Positions 1-11,378 are shown, numbered from the stretch's first letter. The stretch: DNA of 64,000 nt from Acytostelium subglobosum LB1 (GCF_000787575.1 NW_012236526.1:744001-808000); one strand, 5' to 3'. A program made the numbers and translations. Notes: a model not told the origin generated them from the sequence alone.

Positions 1-512
1 GGGTTTTTGTTAGAATCAGATGGCTTCAAATAATATCTTGTCGGTCTAAAATATCAACTTGGTCCTAATAATGATGGTCCACCTTAGATCGTGACCTACT
101 AGTGGAGCGGGGATGGGTGGATGTGTTGTGGGCTACCATCTTACATACTGCCCCACAGACAGCCTCTGGTACAACCATATTCTTAAGTGATAACTAGGTC
201 ATAAGTCATATCATAGGTGTAAGGTATTAATGTCTCTTCATTGGAGCCAATGATTGACCTATTTGTTCTTGATTGGTATGATTGGTATACGTCGACATGT
301 CCAGGTGTGATCACTCACTCACTCAATCAATCCATGTGATGGTGATAATGGGAAGTTTTACATTACATTGAAGACAAGTAAACATCTCCAAACAAGCTTT
401 ATTGGAGGCAAGTTTGAAGATGTAAGGGGAGGAGTATAGCGCATCCAATCATCCAATCAATCAATCGACCGTTAGATCAGACTGACAATCCATCCAGGCA
501 AGAATCTATGAC
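1..512. other. left-edge spacer, no gene seen
   Basis: I see no convincing coding stretch. The part next to position 512 should hold the 3' untranslated region of the POMP gene, which reads leftwards. The rest has short TCAC/TCAA runs typical of spacers in this window. Confidence 0.4.
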
Positions 513-1016
513 TTAGAGCTTGAGGTTCTTTGGGTGCTGGAGACCAAGCTTGATCTCCATTGCCTCGTGAAGGTTTGGAAGCTGCTTCTCTGACATTATT
601 GGATCGTTCAAGTAGTCCTCGAATTCAAAGTCTTCGTCCAGTCCGAGCACTGTCTCCAAAGCCACCATTGAACTTGGCAGAGTTGGCAATCTGTGGAACT
701 GTGAGTATATCTGTCTCTCGATCTCGCAGTTAACTGGCATGTGTTGTCCAAATACATTGGTCAGAGCGTAGTTCTTTAGTCTTTGTTCAACTTTATGGGC
801 CTGTCAGAGTGAATGAGTGAGAGGGAGTGAGAGGGAGTGAGGGAGTGAGGGAGAGAGGGAGAGTGAGCAAAGGGATCAATCACATGATTGATTGAGTGTC
901 AACTACGATCATACATTCAATTGAATGCTCTCGACTGGATGAGCGAATCTATGTGACAGGTTCTCGTTTGTCAACTGATCTGGGAGTGACAAGTTTGGTT
1001 GTGCTACACTGTATGA
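513..1016 (-). CDS. proteasome maturation protein, UMP1/POMP family
   Basis: Chaperone that helps assemble the 20S proteasome and is degraded on completion. Seen: 3' exon 513-800 and an upstream exon 915-1016, joined by an intron (801-914) with GTATGA donor and CAG acceptor, phase 0. The join gives a HPVE...QLN segment followed by [13 protein letters not shown], then [10 protein letters not shown] and FEDYLNDP, ending in EIKLGL near the C-terminus. These line up with human POMP segments SHPLELSEKNFQLN, QRLPFLSSS, FEDILNDP and VEYKLGLL (remembered, not searched). The first exon is unresolved: an ATG at 1065-1063 lies in a different frame from the exon that starts near 1016. It needs a tiny intron, an unseen exon further right, or an indel. 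Family identity is firm; the N-terminus is not. Confidence 0.85.
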
Positions 1017-1840
1017 CTGTTATCATCATCATCATCGTCGTCAGAGTAATAGTATTTGTAGACATCGCAGTTGATATATATATATGTGAAGGAGGAGTAG
1101 GAGTGAGTGTTAATATATCTTGATGACATTCATTACTGCTACAGCATCATATATCGCTTGTTGATCTCTGCCCTGTGCTACATTATACGTCAATCATACC
1201 ATTTTCTATGTTTTATATTATATATGTATATTATTATTATGTGTATTGTTTTATTTGTATGGATTAATGTTAAATAACTTTGATTGATGATCACCACCTT
1301 CAATTACGCGCAAGTGTGAACATCATCACTTGAAAAAATTGTGAAGGAAGTTGGCACGCACCATAATCATAACAAATCAATTTACTAAGGTTGAGATAGG
1401 AGTAGAGATAAAGACAATGACCTACCTTACATGTCATGTCATTCATATGATTGATTAATCAATCTAATAGGTATTCTAAGTATCGATGAAAGGTTGAATA
1501 TTACTTAACAATCATTCGAATGAAGTATATTTAATTGTTATTGACCTTCTTCAGGATATACTATTCTAAGGTATAAACATTAAACGTGTATAGTATTTGG
1601 TTTGTGGAGACTGACAGTGACATGTGTCCACTCTTTTGAAGACAAATCCAACTCTGGTTGGACAACAAGAGGACCGGCTAAACATCTCACCCCCATTACT
1701 TCCAAATTGAATCCAAATTCAACCTATCATCTTCACTCACTCACTCATTAAATCACTCATTCATTCAATCATTCATATCAAGTCTTTATCATATCTATCT
1801 ATCTCACAAACAAACAAACAAACAAATAATAAGATATATA
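1017..1840. other. divergent 5' spacer between POMP and aldehyde dehydrogenase
   Basis: AT-rich spacer between divergently transcribed genes. It probably holds both promoters and may hold the missing first exon of POMP at its left end. A CAAACAAACAAACAAATAATAAG leader-like run lies directly before the dehydrogenase ATG. No other gene seen. Confidence 0.4.
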
Positions 1841-3463
1841 ATGTCTGCATTGAAACTCCCAAACACCAAGTTGTTCATTAACAACAAGTGGGTCGACCCA
1901 GTCGAGCCAAAGACTTTCAAGACCTACAACCCTGCTACTGAGGAGGTCATCTGTGAGGTCTCAGAGGGTTCGGCAAAGGATGTCGATATCGTATGTACTC
2001 AATCAATACATTCATTCATTCATTCTATATATTGATTGACTAACTGACAACTCAATCAATCAATCAATCTAATGTCCAACAGGCTGTCAAGGCTGCCAGA
2101 GAGGCATTTGAGAATGGAGAATGGTCAAAGATGACTGCAACAAAGAGAGGTCATTTGATGCTCAAGTTGGCTGACTTGATCGAAGCCAACAAGGAGTGGT
2201 TGGGTCTGTTGGAGACTGTTGATGTGGGCAAGCCATTGGCCGTTGCCAGAGACATGGACATTGTAGAGTCTGCCGAGACCATCAGATACTTTGCCGGATG
2301 TGCCGACAAGATCCAGGGCAAGGTGATTCAGGGCGCCGCCACCCATCTCACAGTATACACTCGTCACGAGCCAGTTGGCGTGGCCGGTCTGATCACACCA
2401 TGGAACTACCCCTTCATGATCATGTGCTGGAAGCTTGGACCAGCTTTGGCCGCCGGCTGCACCGTCGTTGCCAAGCAGAGTGAGGTCACTCCCCTCTCCT
2501 CGCTGGCTCTGTGCGACCTGATGATCCAGGCTGGTTTCCCACCTGGTGTCTTCAACTTGATCAGTGGACAAGGCCACTCTGTTGGCGCTGCCATCTCCTC
2601 GCATGCTGGCATCGACAAGATCTCCTTCACCGGTTCCACACGTGTTGGTCGCATCGTCATGGAGGCCAGTGGTCACAGCAACCTCAAGAAGGTGACCCTT
2701 GAGCTTGGTGGCAAGAGCCCCAACATCATCTTTGACGACGCTGATCTCGAGCGCGCTGTGCCAGGCTCGATCGACGCCATCTACCCCAACATGGGCCAGT
2801 GCTGTTGCGCCGGCTCCCGTATGTTTGTGCAGGAGGGCATCTACGACGAGTTTGTCAAGCGCTTCGTGGAGAAGGCCAAGACACTCAAAGTGGGCGATCC
2901 CATGGGCGCCGTCGACCAGGGTCCACTGGCCAGCAAGGAGCACTTTGACCGTGTGTTGGACTACATCCAGAAGGGCAAGAAGGAGGGTGCCACCGTGCTC
3001 CTAGGCGGTGAGCGTTATGGCAACAAGGGATACTTTGTTCAGCCAACCATCTTTACCAACCTGAAGGATGACATGTGTATCTCAAAGGAGGAGATCTTTG
3101 GTCCAGTCGTCTGTATATTCAAGTTTAAGACTGTTGAGGAGGTCATTGAGCGTGCCAATAACACCATCTACGGTTTGGCCGCTGGTCTCTGGACTCAAGA
3201 CATCTCCAAGGCTCACAAGGTTGAGAAGAAGTTAAAGGCTGGTGTAAGTTTTAACATTCAATCAATGGATCGATCAAGTTCACTCACTCATTCGCTCGTC
3301 AACAACATAGACTGTTTGGATCAATGATTACAACTACACCAACTTCATCATTCCATTTGGAGGATACAAGCAGAGTGGATTTGGTAGAGACCTCAGTGAC
3401 TACGCCCTCCAGGAGTATTGCTCTGTGAAGGCTATCGTCCTCAATCATGGTTCAAGTCTTTAA
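1841..3463 (+). CDS. aldehyde dehydrogenase (ALDH1/2-like)
   Basis: NAD(P)-dependent oxidation of aldehydes to carboxylic acids. Exons 1841-1990, 2083-3243 and 3311-3463; introns are GTATGT..CAG and GTAAGT..TAG, both keeping frame; 487 residues, the usual ALDH length. Visible motifs: PWNYPF and FTGSTRVG of the Rossmann cofactor domain, LELGGKSP carrying the general-base Glu, QCCCAGSR carrying the catalytic Cys, EEIFGPV, and [13 protein letters not shown] near the C-terminus. No targeting peptide is evident (it starts [17 protein letters not shown]), so a cytosolic enzyme is likely. The substrate cannot be told from sequence. A long antisense reading frame over exon 2 is only a shadow. Confidence 0.96.
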
Positions 3464-4144
3464 ATCTTTGTTTGATCAATCATTCTCTCATACCAATGAA
3501 TGAATGGCACTCAATAAATCTTTGGTTGGTCAATCAAATCAATCAATCAATCACATGGTCAGATGTATACTTTTTAGTATCTCTTTGGACCAGTCACAAC
3601 CTGGTACCAGGCCAGGCGTGTCGGAACTGATGGGATGGGGCAAGACATTGGCGACAACACTTTTGGGTCTGGACCTTTGTGAATGAACGAAAGCCGACAC
3701 ACAAACTTACAAATATCTTCTTTGTGGTGAAAAATCAATCAATAACTCACACCATCATCATAATCAAATGACGCACATTCGGTTTGTTTGATACTTTATT
3801 ACTACTTGTAATAAATAGATATATATTCTCGGTTTTATTGTAGGTATTGTTACTAAAGTACTCAACATCATTGTCAATCAAACAAATAGATAGACTCACA
3901 CAACAGCCGATTCTTCATTCTACACCAAACAAAGTCGATCACAAGAGGACCCCACACACCTTTTTTGATCAAAAGCACCACCATTTTATTGCAAGATTGC
4001 AAAGAAGACAAAGACAGCGTTTCAACCATCCACCCCCAGACCAATTATATCTCTTCCTTCTCTCACAACACCCCCCACAACTTATATAACTTAGAGATAC
4101 AGATACATCTTATACTTATATACTTATAAATCTAAGTAGAGAGA
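3464..4144. other. spacer between aldehyde dehydrogenase and Rab gene
   Basis: Contains the 3' end of the dehydrogenase transcript and the leader of the Rab gene. An AATAAATAGATATATATTC stretch near 3810-3830 is a plausible polyadenylation or TATA-like region. Several open frames of about 60-80 codons show no protein-like composition. Confidence 0.4.
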
Positions 4145-5145
4145 ATGACATCAAATGCCACTGGTGCAAGCAAGCCTCAACAGATCATACCGGTTAAATG
4201 TGTTATGATCGGTCCTTCATTCGCTGGCAAGGTATGTTTGGCTGTTTGGCGACCTGACTAGGCAACCATGGATGACCCGACCCGATTGATGGATGAATAG
4301 ATGGACTGACATCAAACAATCAATCAAACAAACAGACCAGTTTAGTTGTAAGATTAGTCAAAGATACATTCCATAATGAACAAGCAGCAACTGTTGGTGG
4401 TATGGATCATATGATGATGGTGGATGGGACAGGTTAGCAGAATGATCAGGAGCACTAATACAATCAATCAAACAAACAAACAATCAGCTATGTTCTTGAA
4501 CAAGTTCTTCAACTTTGATAAATATGTCATCAAGTTTGAGCTTTGGGATACAGCTGGACAGGAGAAGTTCCATTCATTGGCGCCAATGTACTTTAGAGGT
4601 GCAAAGATAGCTGTGGTCGTTTTTGATATATCCAACATCGTAAGCATTATCATCATCATCTGGCCACAGTGAACATCATATACTCATTCCATATTCTTTG
4701 GACAACAACAATACAGGAATCATTTAACAAGGCTAAATCATGGACCAGAGAGTTCAAATCACATTCTACAGAGCAGGCCATTATGGTGCTGGTTGGCAAT
4801 AAGTGTGATCTCGACCGAGCCATACCGGTGGATGTGGCAGAGCAATATGCACGCGAAGAAGACATGATTTACTTTGAAGCGTCGGCAAAGGACAACACCA
4901 ATGTAAATAATATATTTCAAATATTGGGTATGTATCAATCATTCAATCCATTCATCAACCTCCATCCATCAATCATCCAACTAATCATTCCATTCCATCA
5001 TTCAATCATTCCACCATTCGATCAATCAATCCAACCAATTACAGCCGAGAAAATACCTCCACCTAGCAATGAACCGACAGGCAAGGATGATCATGTCGTC
5101 TCTGTTGCCAGATCAAAGGAGAAGGAGAAGAAGAAGTGTTGTTGA
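4145..5145 (+). CDS. Rab5-like small GTPase
   Basis: Membrane-traffic GTPase, probably endosomal. Five exons: 4145-4231, 4336-4399, 4488-4639, 4717-4927, 5045-5145; 204 residues. Motifs in order: P-loop GPSFAGKTS, switch I around ATVGAMF, WDTAGQEKFHSLAPMYFRGA, NKCD and ASAK, then a basic tail KEKEKKKCC with two terminal Cys for geranylgeranylation. YHSLAPMY-type switch II and FELWDTAGQE resemble Rab5/Rab21/Rab22. The P-loop has Ala where most Rabs have Val and Thr where most have Ser. Introns 1-4 each keep frame. A Rab escort protein, the factor that presents Rabs for prenylation, is encoded about 27 kb downstream; I infer no special link. Confidence 0.9.
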
Positions 5146-5183
5146 AATAAACTATAGTTTACCTTATCACCATCTCGAGATGG

Positions 5184-5239
5184 TTCATACCCTCGCAGAC
5201 ATACCCTCGCGTTCATACCCTCACAGACATACCCTCGTA
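5184..5239. repeat. 28-bp minisatellite, two units
   Basis: Two tandem 28-bp units, each built of two 14-bp halves sharing the core CATACCCTCG. They lie in the probable 3' untranslated region of the Rab5-like gene, about 40 bp past its stop codon. The second unit differs from the first at a few bases. Confidence 0.8.
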
Positions 5240-5352
5240 TTAATTTTTGGACAAGTTTCGTGAAGTGTTGGCGAAACATTCATTAATTCAATCATTCAAG
5301 TTTGAAGATCATACAGATAGATAGAGATATAGGTAGAGTTGTAGTATATACT

Positions 5353-5964
5353 ATGTCATCTACAACAAAGTCTAAAGGGTCTGAACCCTTGGGAACACCT
5401 TCATTATGGTCTCCAAAGTCACCTCAAGCCACAACCTCACCAACATCATCCAAATCAAAGGATAATACTAGTGATGATGTATTGTCTCCATCATCATCAA
5501 CATCAACAACAACAAATACTCATAAGCCATATTTAGAATCATCAGCCAACACTCCAACATCAGTATTATCATCACTACAACCACAATCACATACATTGTT
5601 GCCTGCATTCGCACAAGCAGCAATGGTGACGACAGCACCATCATCATCGAATAAGAGAAAGAGGATATTTGCAAGAGAGATCAAACAGATGATGTATGGC
5701 TTTGGAGATGTGCGCGAGCCCCTGCCCGATTCAGTGGACTTGATGGAGGACATTGTTACAGAGTACATCCAGGAGATGACGTCAAAGGCTGGTCAAGTGT
5801 CTTCGCGTCGTGGTCGCTTTCAGACCGAGGACCTGGTGTTCCTTGTGCGAAAGGATGCCAAGAAGTACCATCGTGTCATTGAGCTACTACGCATGAACGA
5901 GGAGCTGAAGAAGGCCAAGAGAGCATTCGATGATACTCAAGAGCCAGGCGAGGAGGAACAGTAA
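5353..5964 (+). CDS. TFIID subunit TAF13
   Basis: Histone-fold subunit of general transcription factor TFIID, which pairs with TAF11. Single exon, 203 residues; ATG chosen at 5353 because the upstream in-frame codons look like leader sequence. The N-terminal ~100 residues are Ser/Thr/Pro-rich low complexity. The C-terminal half carries the conserved fold: FAREIKQMMYGFGD, LMEDIVTEYIQEMT, FQTEDLVFLVRKD and LLRMNEELKKAKRAFD, which match the remembered human TAF13 blocks almost segment by segment. The long disordered N-terminus is typical of dictyostelid transcription proteins. Confidence 0.95.
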   Translation: MSSTTKSKGSEPLGTPSLWSPKSPQATTSPTSSKSKDNTSDDVLSPSSSTSTTTNTHKPYLESSANTPTSVLSSLQPQSHTLLPAFAQAAMVTTAPSSSNKRKRIFAREIKQMMYGFGDVREPLPDSVDLMEDIVTEYIQEMTSKAGQVSSRRGRFQTEDLVFLVRKDAKKYHRVIELLRMNEELKKAKRAFDDTQEPGEEEQ

Positions 5965-6546
5965 CTCGGGCAGCACGTGGCCTGTCATTCAACTATACTT
6001 AACATGGTGTGTGCCTCATCGCTCCACTATGTTGACAACAACAGGTCTCACTCTCTACTATGGCTACGCACCCCAATGCGTCAATGCAACGATGTTATGG
6101 TGCACATACACTTCATTCGTGTGATCGTGATCCGATCGAATCATTCAAGACTCATCATTCAAGTGATTGAGCGACAGCAACTCAGTTCTCATTGGTTGCC
6201 AATGTTACCATGATAGCCTCCCCTTTATGGGTGGCTCCCGCCCGAACAGGGTTCAATGCCCTCCATCTACATCCAACATCATTCGTCGTGACCGAACAAT
6301 AAAGACTATTCATCATTCAATCCAAACTAGAACTTCCGGTGATACAAAGTGGTGGTAGAGTTCGATGAAATTTCATTCGATTCACATTGAAATTTCGTTT
6401 CATGTTTGTTCGATTGGATCAACACAACAACCATTGGGAAGTCGGTCTCCAGGTGACCAAGTTATAATGTCAACAACGATGGTCTAGTGCTCACTCACTC
6501 AATGTCAACTTGACACTGTGATACAATACATACAACATATATATAG
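5965..6546. other. spacer between TAF13 and J-domain gene
   Basis: No gene seen. Near 6360-6410 the octamer GAAATTTC occurs twice about 25 bp apart, a small self-complementary motif. The leader directly upstream of the J-domain ATG ends in ATATATATAG. Confidence 0.35.
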
Positions 6547-7969
6547 ATGGAACGACCACCTACAGCATCGACACCGACGACGACGAGGATGAAACGTAAC
6601 TTCTATGAGGTACTTGGTCTGGACCCGCAACTGTCCGACACAGTGTCAATAAAGAAGGCTTATAAGAACATGGCACTCAAGTATCATCCTGATAAGAACT
6701 CATTGGACCCAGTGGCCAACCAGAAGCAGTTCAACGATATTCGCGAAGCTTATGAGATACTGTCCAATCCCGAGTTGCGACAGAACTATGACAAGTCAGT
6801 TCAGTTGAACGATCACATCAACAATGCACTGAGGCAGCATCATCATGTCGTCCACTCGCCAAGGAATGAATCAACTACCACAACGACAACGACTACAACA
6901 GTCTCATCTCATCAGAAGGATAGATCGCCACCATCTTCACCACCGCAACCTCAACAACCTCAGCAACAACCTCCCCAACAGGCCAACACCAACAACAATC
7001 CATTCACCAAGTTGTCATCATCAACTCATCGCGTACCATTCACATCGTCGACACAGTATCAGTCGACTACAACAGTGACCACAACAACAACGCAGTCACT
7101 CGACAAAGGCAATCAGATCAACTCTTCAACAACCTCCACTCTCTTTGTATCTGATTCAAAGACACTCGATCACCTGACAGCTGATCAACCAGCACAGGTA
7201 CCAACACCTGGCGGCAGCAGCACAAGCAGCAACATCTTTGGCTCACACTCACCAAGACGACAAGGACAGTCGGTTAACACTATAGTACGTGTAAGCTTCG
7301 AGGAGAGCATAGAGGGCTGTATCAAGACGCTACTCTACACGCCAATCATCAATTGTCCGCATTGCAAGACATCATCGGTGTCCACAGTCGAATGTACTTA
7401 CTGCGGTGGCACTAAGAGGATACAATGCCAACACTCAATCAAGGTCAATGTGCCAGCCGGAGTCACAAACGGACACAGAGAAGTGCTCTCTGGTCTTGGT
7501 GACGAGGGAGACAATGGCACATCAGCAGGTGACCTCATCGTCGACTTCCAAGTGGACGAAAATACAAACTACAAGTAAGTGATTGACGAAGATGTGAACA
7601 AATGATGTGATCAAGTCGCTTACCCTTTGTGATCACACGTGTAGACGAGTTGGCAATGATGTTTGGAGCGATGTATCGATATCAATGGTCCAGGCTGTGC
7701 TTGGTGATAGGATCACAGTGTCATTCCTCTATGGAACGATGGACATTGATATACATCCAGGTACACAACCAAATCAGGTGCTCAAGATAAAGGATCAAGG
7801 CTTTGTCGACATGGCCACACAAAGGAAGGGTGACTTCTACATCAAGGTCGTTGTGGTGATACCCCGTACAATCAATCAACAACAAAGACAACTCATCCGT
7901 GAGTTTGACAAGCACTCGGGCAGCAGCAATCGCAGCTCAATGTCACCGTCCTCCTCAATGACATCATAG
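6547..7969 (+). CDS. J-domain protein, DnaJ-like with reduced zinc-finger region
   Basis: Hsp70 co-chaperone. Exons 6547-7574 and 7645-7969 (GTAAGT..TAG, phase 2), 450 residues. Residues ~18-85 form a J domain (FYEVLGLDPQ, YHPDKN with the HPD triad, REAYEILSNPELRQNYDKS). Residues ~90-235 are Gln/Thr/Ser/Pro-rich. From ~245 on lies a DnaJ C-terminal substrate-binding region (RVSFEESIEGCIKTLLY, VNVPAGV, GDLIVDFQV, ALGD-type VLGDRITVSFLYG, IHPGTQPNQVLKIKDQG, GDFYIKVVV). The Cys-rich insert is shrunken: only CPHC and CTYCGG plus one further Cys, instead of four CxxCxGxG repeats. No mitochondrial presequence is apparent. It looks like a class I-derived J protein that has lost half of its zinc-binding repeats. 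Confidence 0.92.
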
Positions 7970-8029
7970 ATTGTTCTATCAATCAATATCACTATTTATA
8001 CAAGCATCAGCTAACTCACTGGGCTTTCT

Positions 8030-8910
8030 TTATTGCTTTGGCGCTGTCACTGTTACCACTGGTGTTGCTACGGCCGCTGGCTCGACACGTGCCTTCATCT
8101 CCATGGATGAGGTCATCTTCCTCTCAAACAACAGATTGGTTCTCGAGTTGGTCTTTGGCATCCTTGAACTCCTATACAACAACATCACTGGGATCTCGAC
8201 CACTAAATATGCCAGCAACGATCCAAGTCCAATGTACCATCCATATTGGAAACCCCATTCGTAGCTTATATACTATGTGTGCCAGTCAGTCAGTGAATCA
8301 ATCGATCAATCAAACGATCAATCAGTTGGATAATAATACTCACTCTTTGATCAGAGTAACTTCCAGTCAATGTCTGGCAATGTCTGACGTATTCACCTTG
8401 CTCATCGATGCAGGAATGGTATGGATTGGACCTGAACGCCTTGGTGAGGTTGCATATGGTGACGACCGACACGAATACAAACAGTAGCGATATATGGTAC
8501 AGCGTGATGAAGATGATTGGCGCATTGTGATTGGTCGTCCTGTGGCCATCGAGATAGATCAGCGCGAATATGAACGATGCGGCCAGGAAGCCAATGGCAA
8601 TGATCTTGAGCGACAGGATGGACGTCATCAGACTGAAACCCTTTGGCCAGTAGTCTTTGTAGATCTTGAACCAATCTGTGTTGTTGCCATCGCTCCTCAG
8701 TTCATTGACCACCATGCCGTAGTAATAAAATCGTTCGTCGTGGTTCACCTCCACTGTGACATTCTTGTCGGACGACCATTGTATCTCATCATATTGCAGT
8801 TCATATTGGACTGTGAACGTTGATAACAGTACCAATCCAGCAATAGCTATTATTGCCACGGACACAAACTCTTTCTTTATCCATGGACTACACTTATTAA
8901 CGAGTTCCAT
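8030..8910 (-). CDS. four-pass membrane protein, copy A of a tandem pair
   Basis: Exons (reading leftwards) 8344-8910 and 8272-8030, intron donor GTGAGT and acceptor ATAG, phase 0; 269 residues. ATG chosen at 8910 (MELVNKCSPWIKKEF), close before the first hydrophobic segment. Four likely membrane spans: ~15-35, after a ~75-residue outer loop at ~110-130, at ~145-165, and one in the last exon (GWYIGLGSLLAYLVV). The first loop has N-x-S/T sites; two Cys lie before the last span. The topology recalls claudin/PMP22-like tetraspans, but I cannot assign a named family. The next gene to the right (9386-10312) has the same topology and the same intron position, so the pair arose by tandem duplication. 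Confidence 0.8.
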
Positions 8911-9385
8911 GTCTATTGTCCTAGGTTTGATATATATTATTAAGATAGGAATATGGATGTGAGATATATGATCCAACTTTGAAGACACCAGGTGTCTGGC
9001 AATCAAACAATCACATGGTCAACCCTGCAACCATCCCCTCTCTCTCGATCAAACATATTCACACCATGACACTTCCATGACCAATCAAGTTTGATCACTC
9101 TTTGTATCAATCCTTCGATTATTCAGGTGTGTATATGTGTGTGAGCTGGAGTGTCAATCAATCAATCAATCAAGTGATTTGGTGTGTGTTCCAATCATTC
9201 GAGTCGACTGATGTCTGATTGGGTGTGTGTGAATATATAATAAATAGCTGTAGTTTATGTGATTCTCTATATACATTGCTACATCAACGACATTGTTCTG
9301 TGTGCAAGTTGGACTGACTGGCTGACTTACTGACTGACAGACAGACTGATGTGCGAGGAGAGTGGAAAGCGGAATGAATATTGTC
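8911..9385. other. spacer between the tandem tetraspan genes
   Basis: Promoter and leader of the left copy and 3' end of the right copy. It has TCAA runs around 9150-9170 and a GACTGACTGGCTGACTTACTGACTGACAG-type imperfect repeat near 9310-9345. No gene seen. Confidence 0.35.
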
Positions 9386-10312
9386 TTAGGAGTCAATGGT
9401 GTAAATTATCTCTTTGGTGTCGTCAGCAGCTGCTTGTGAACTAGAGGAGGTGATGCTTGGTGACACAGACTTTCCAGACGGTACACTGTCTTCAGCTGTG
9501 GCCGGTGTTGCCGAGATAATATCCTGAGCTTCCAAATGCAGTCTCCTAAAGTATGACAGTGTTAAAGGGAACAGAGCGATGAGGACGAACAAATCGAGAA
9601 TAAAGAACCAATAACCGGCGTATGGAGCCCACTTATAATGAATGAACTAATGGTCGATTGAGTCAGGGACGGAGGAGGTGAGGGAGTGAGGGATGGTTAG
9701 TGATCAGTCAATCAATCATTGATTTCAAAGTAATGGAATGTCAATTGTTACCTTTCCACCAATTGTCTTTCCAGAGAGTGAGTAACATTGGTGAACATAT
9801 CTGTTATTCTCTACACAGTAGTTCTCGTTGCCAGAGTCATAGTGTCTAAAGTTGTAGGGCAGGCTTCCAAAGGTAACAATGGCCACGAATGCCAATGCAG
9901 TTAGGATTGTCAAAAAGACAAGGTTGATGATCTTGTGGGTACGACCATGTGTCATGTTGGCACAGACCAAGTTGAACAACAGAACAATGAAGCCTCCTTC
10001 CAATATTGCTCCAATGATACCATTGGTGGACAGAAGGCTGTCCACCTTGGTGTATGTTGAGTGGCGCTCCAAATGAACTGATTCATTGCCACCAATTGAA
10101 CGATGCTCTTGATAGGAGAATGCATAAAAGTCCTTTACAACGGACACCACCTGTTTATGACCCTCTGGTCCTGAATGATAGTGATAATGAATCCTGTACA
10201 CTGGCACTGTAATAGCTAGAATTGCCAAGAAGAATCCCAAGAACATAAACAGTCCTGAGATGACTCCAAAGAGTCTCCTGTTCGCCACCTCCGAAGAGAC
10301 AGAGTTTGCCAT
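9386..10312 (-). CDS. four-pass membrane protein, copy B of a tandem pair
   Basis: Exons 9752-10312 and 9386-9646 (donor GTAAC, acceptor TTAG, phase 0); 273 residues. It starts MANSVSSEVANRRLFG and enters the membrane at once (ISGLFMFLGFFLAILAITVPVY). A ~75-residue outer loop with N-x-S follows, then two close spans (GAILEGGFIVLLFNLV, IINLVFLTILTALAFVAIVTF), a second loop with two Cys (NYCVEN, HQCYSLSG), and a last span in exon 2 (WFFILDLFVLIALFPL). The cytosolic tail is Ser/Thr/Ala-rich. Exon 2 opens with FIHYKWAPYAGYW, matching YISYEWGFQYGWY at the same place in the left copy, so the intron position is shared. Function unknown. Confidence 0.85.
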
Positions 10313-11151
10313 TATTCTTTTCTTTCTTTGTTTGATTTGTATATCTTTGTATGTTTGACTAAAGATAAGTCATGACCCCTACTCATTGACCAAAGTCAAT
10401 GTTGGCGGACCAGTATCCTTCCAGGGCTCATCCATCCATCCATCCATGGACGGGGCAGATGGTCATTGTCAATGGATGGACATATCCTTGTCATGTCAAC
10501 TCTGACATGTCATTCATTCATTCATTCATTTAGTTCTAATTCAATTGAATCTAAACAAACCATATTAGTTAATACGTTTAAACATATCTTAACTAACCTT
10601 ATATGTATACATATAAGACACTAATGAAATATACTAAGATTAAATGAATTACATAAACCTAGACTACACTCTAAGTATATCACACTTCACCACATAAATA
10701 GTATGTTGTGTTTAGATGTCTACAACAACAACAAGAACAAGAACAGACAGTGTGGTGCGTAGTGTGGTTGCGTGAATGAATGAGAGCTAGAGATACATAC
10801 AGACAGAGGTGGGGTACATGAAGACCAAACACACTTACCTCACATAACTTTGGTCTATCTATCGAATGTGAGATATATCTCCGGTTGTGGATGTCAATGT
10901 CTATGTTAGTTAGTGTGTGAATGAATGTGAATGGGTGTGTTTGAGGTGAAGGATGATGTTGTAGGATTGGAATGAGGGTGGTGTCCTGTGATCACTTAAC
11001 TTTCGATCAGTGATCATTTCGACTGACCGACCAGTGAGTGAGTGAGGAGTGATCGATTACTTCCTTTCTACTACTAACGAATATAAAACACACACTCTAA
11101 CAAGTACTTAATTAAATGTATACGAATGGATTGATGTACATGGTTAGAAAA

Positions 11152-11192
<41 letters not shown>
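11152..11192. repeat. TGAT tetranucleotide microsatellite
   Basis: About ten uninterrupted GATT units roughly 190 bp upstream of the TTC39-like ATG. It is the longest perfect run of this motif that I saw in the window. Confidence 0.95.
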
Positions 11193-11195
<3 letters not shown>

Positions 11196-11271
11196 TGAAT
11201 TGAATGGATGGGATGATGATGACGATGGTTGGTTGGCTCTTAAAGAATACACACTGTCGATGTAGTTGGGT

Positions 11272-11313
11272 ACAATCATTCATTCATTCATTCATTCAAT
11301 CAATCATTCATTC
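11272..11313. repeat. ATTC/TCAA tetranucleotide microsatellite
   Basis: ATTC units followed by TCAA then ATTC again, ending about 65 bp before the TTC39-like ATG. On one strand it is partly complementary to the TGAT array 80 bp to its left. Confidence 0.9.
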
Positions 11314-11378
11314 ATACTTATTGTTTGAATATCATATTAATATTAATAATAATACTATTGTTGTGTTGGAGATAAAGA

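Larger units (their letters stand above)
10313..11378. other. divergent promoter region with tetranucleotide arrays
   Basis: About 1.07 kb between genes transcribed away from each other. It holds CATC/CATT tetranucleotide runs near 10430-10450 and 10505-10535, a 41-bp TGAT array at 11152-11192 and an ATTC/TCAA array at 11272-11313. The small open frames in it are made of these repeats. No gene seen. Confidence 0.5.

Noticed and set aside
896-1123. 75-codon plus-strand frame near the left edge
   Set aside because: Overlaps the POMP exon on the other strand and lacks an ATG at its start.
2125-2943. 272-codon minus-strand frame opposite aldehyde dehydrogenase
   Set aside because: Shadow of a conserved exon; His/Val/Leu-rich without family resemblance.
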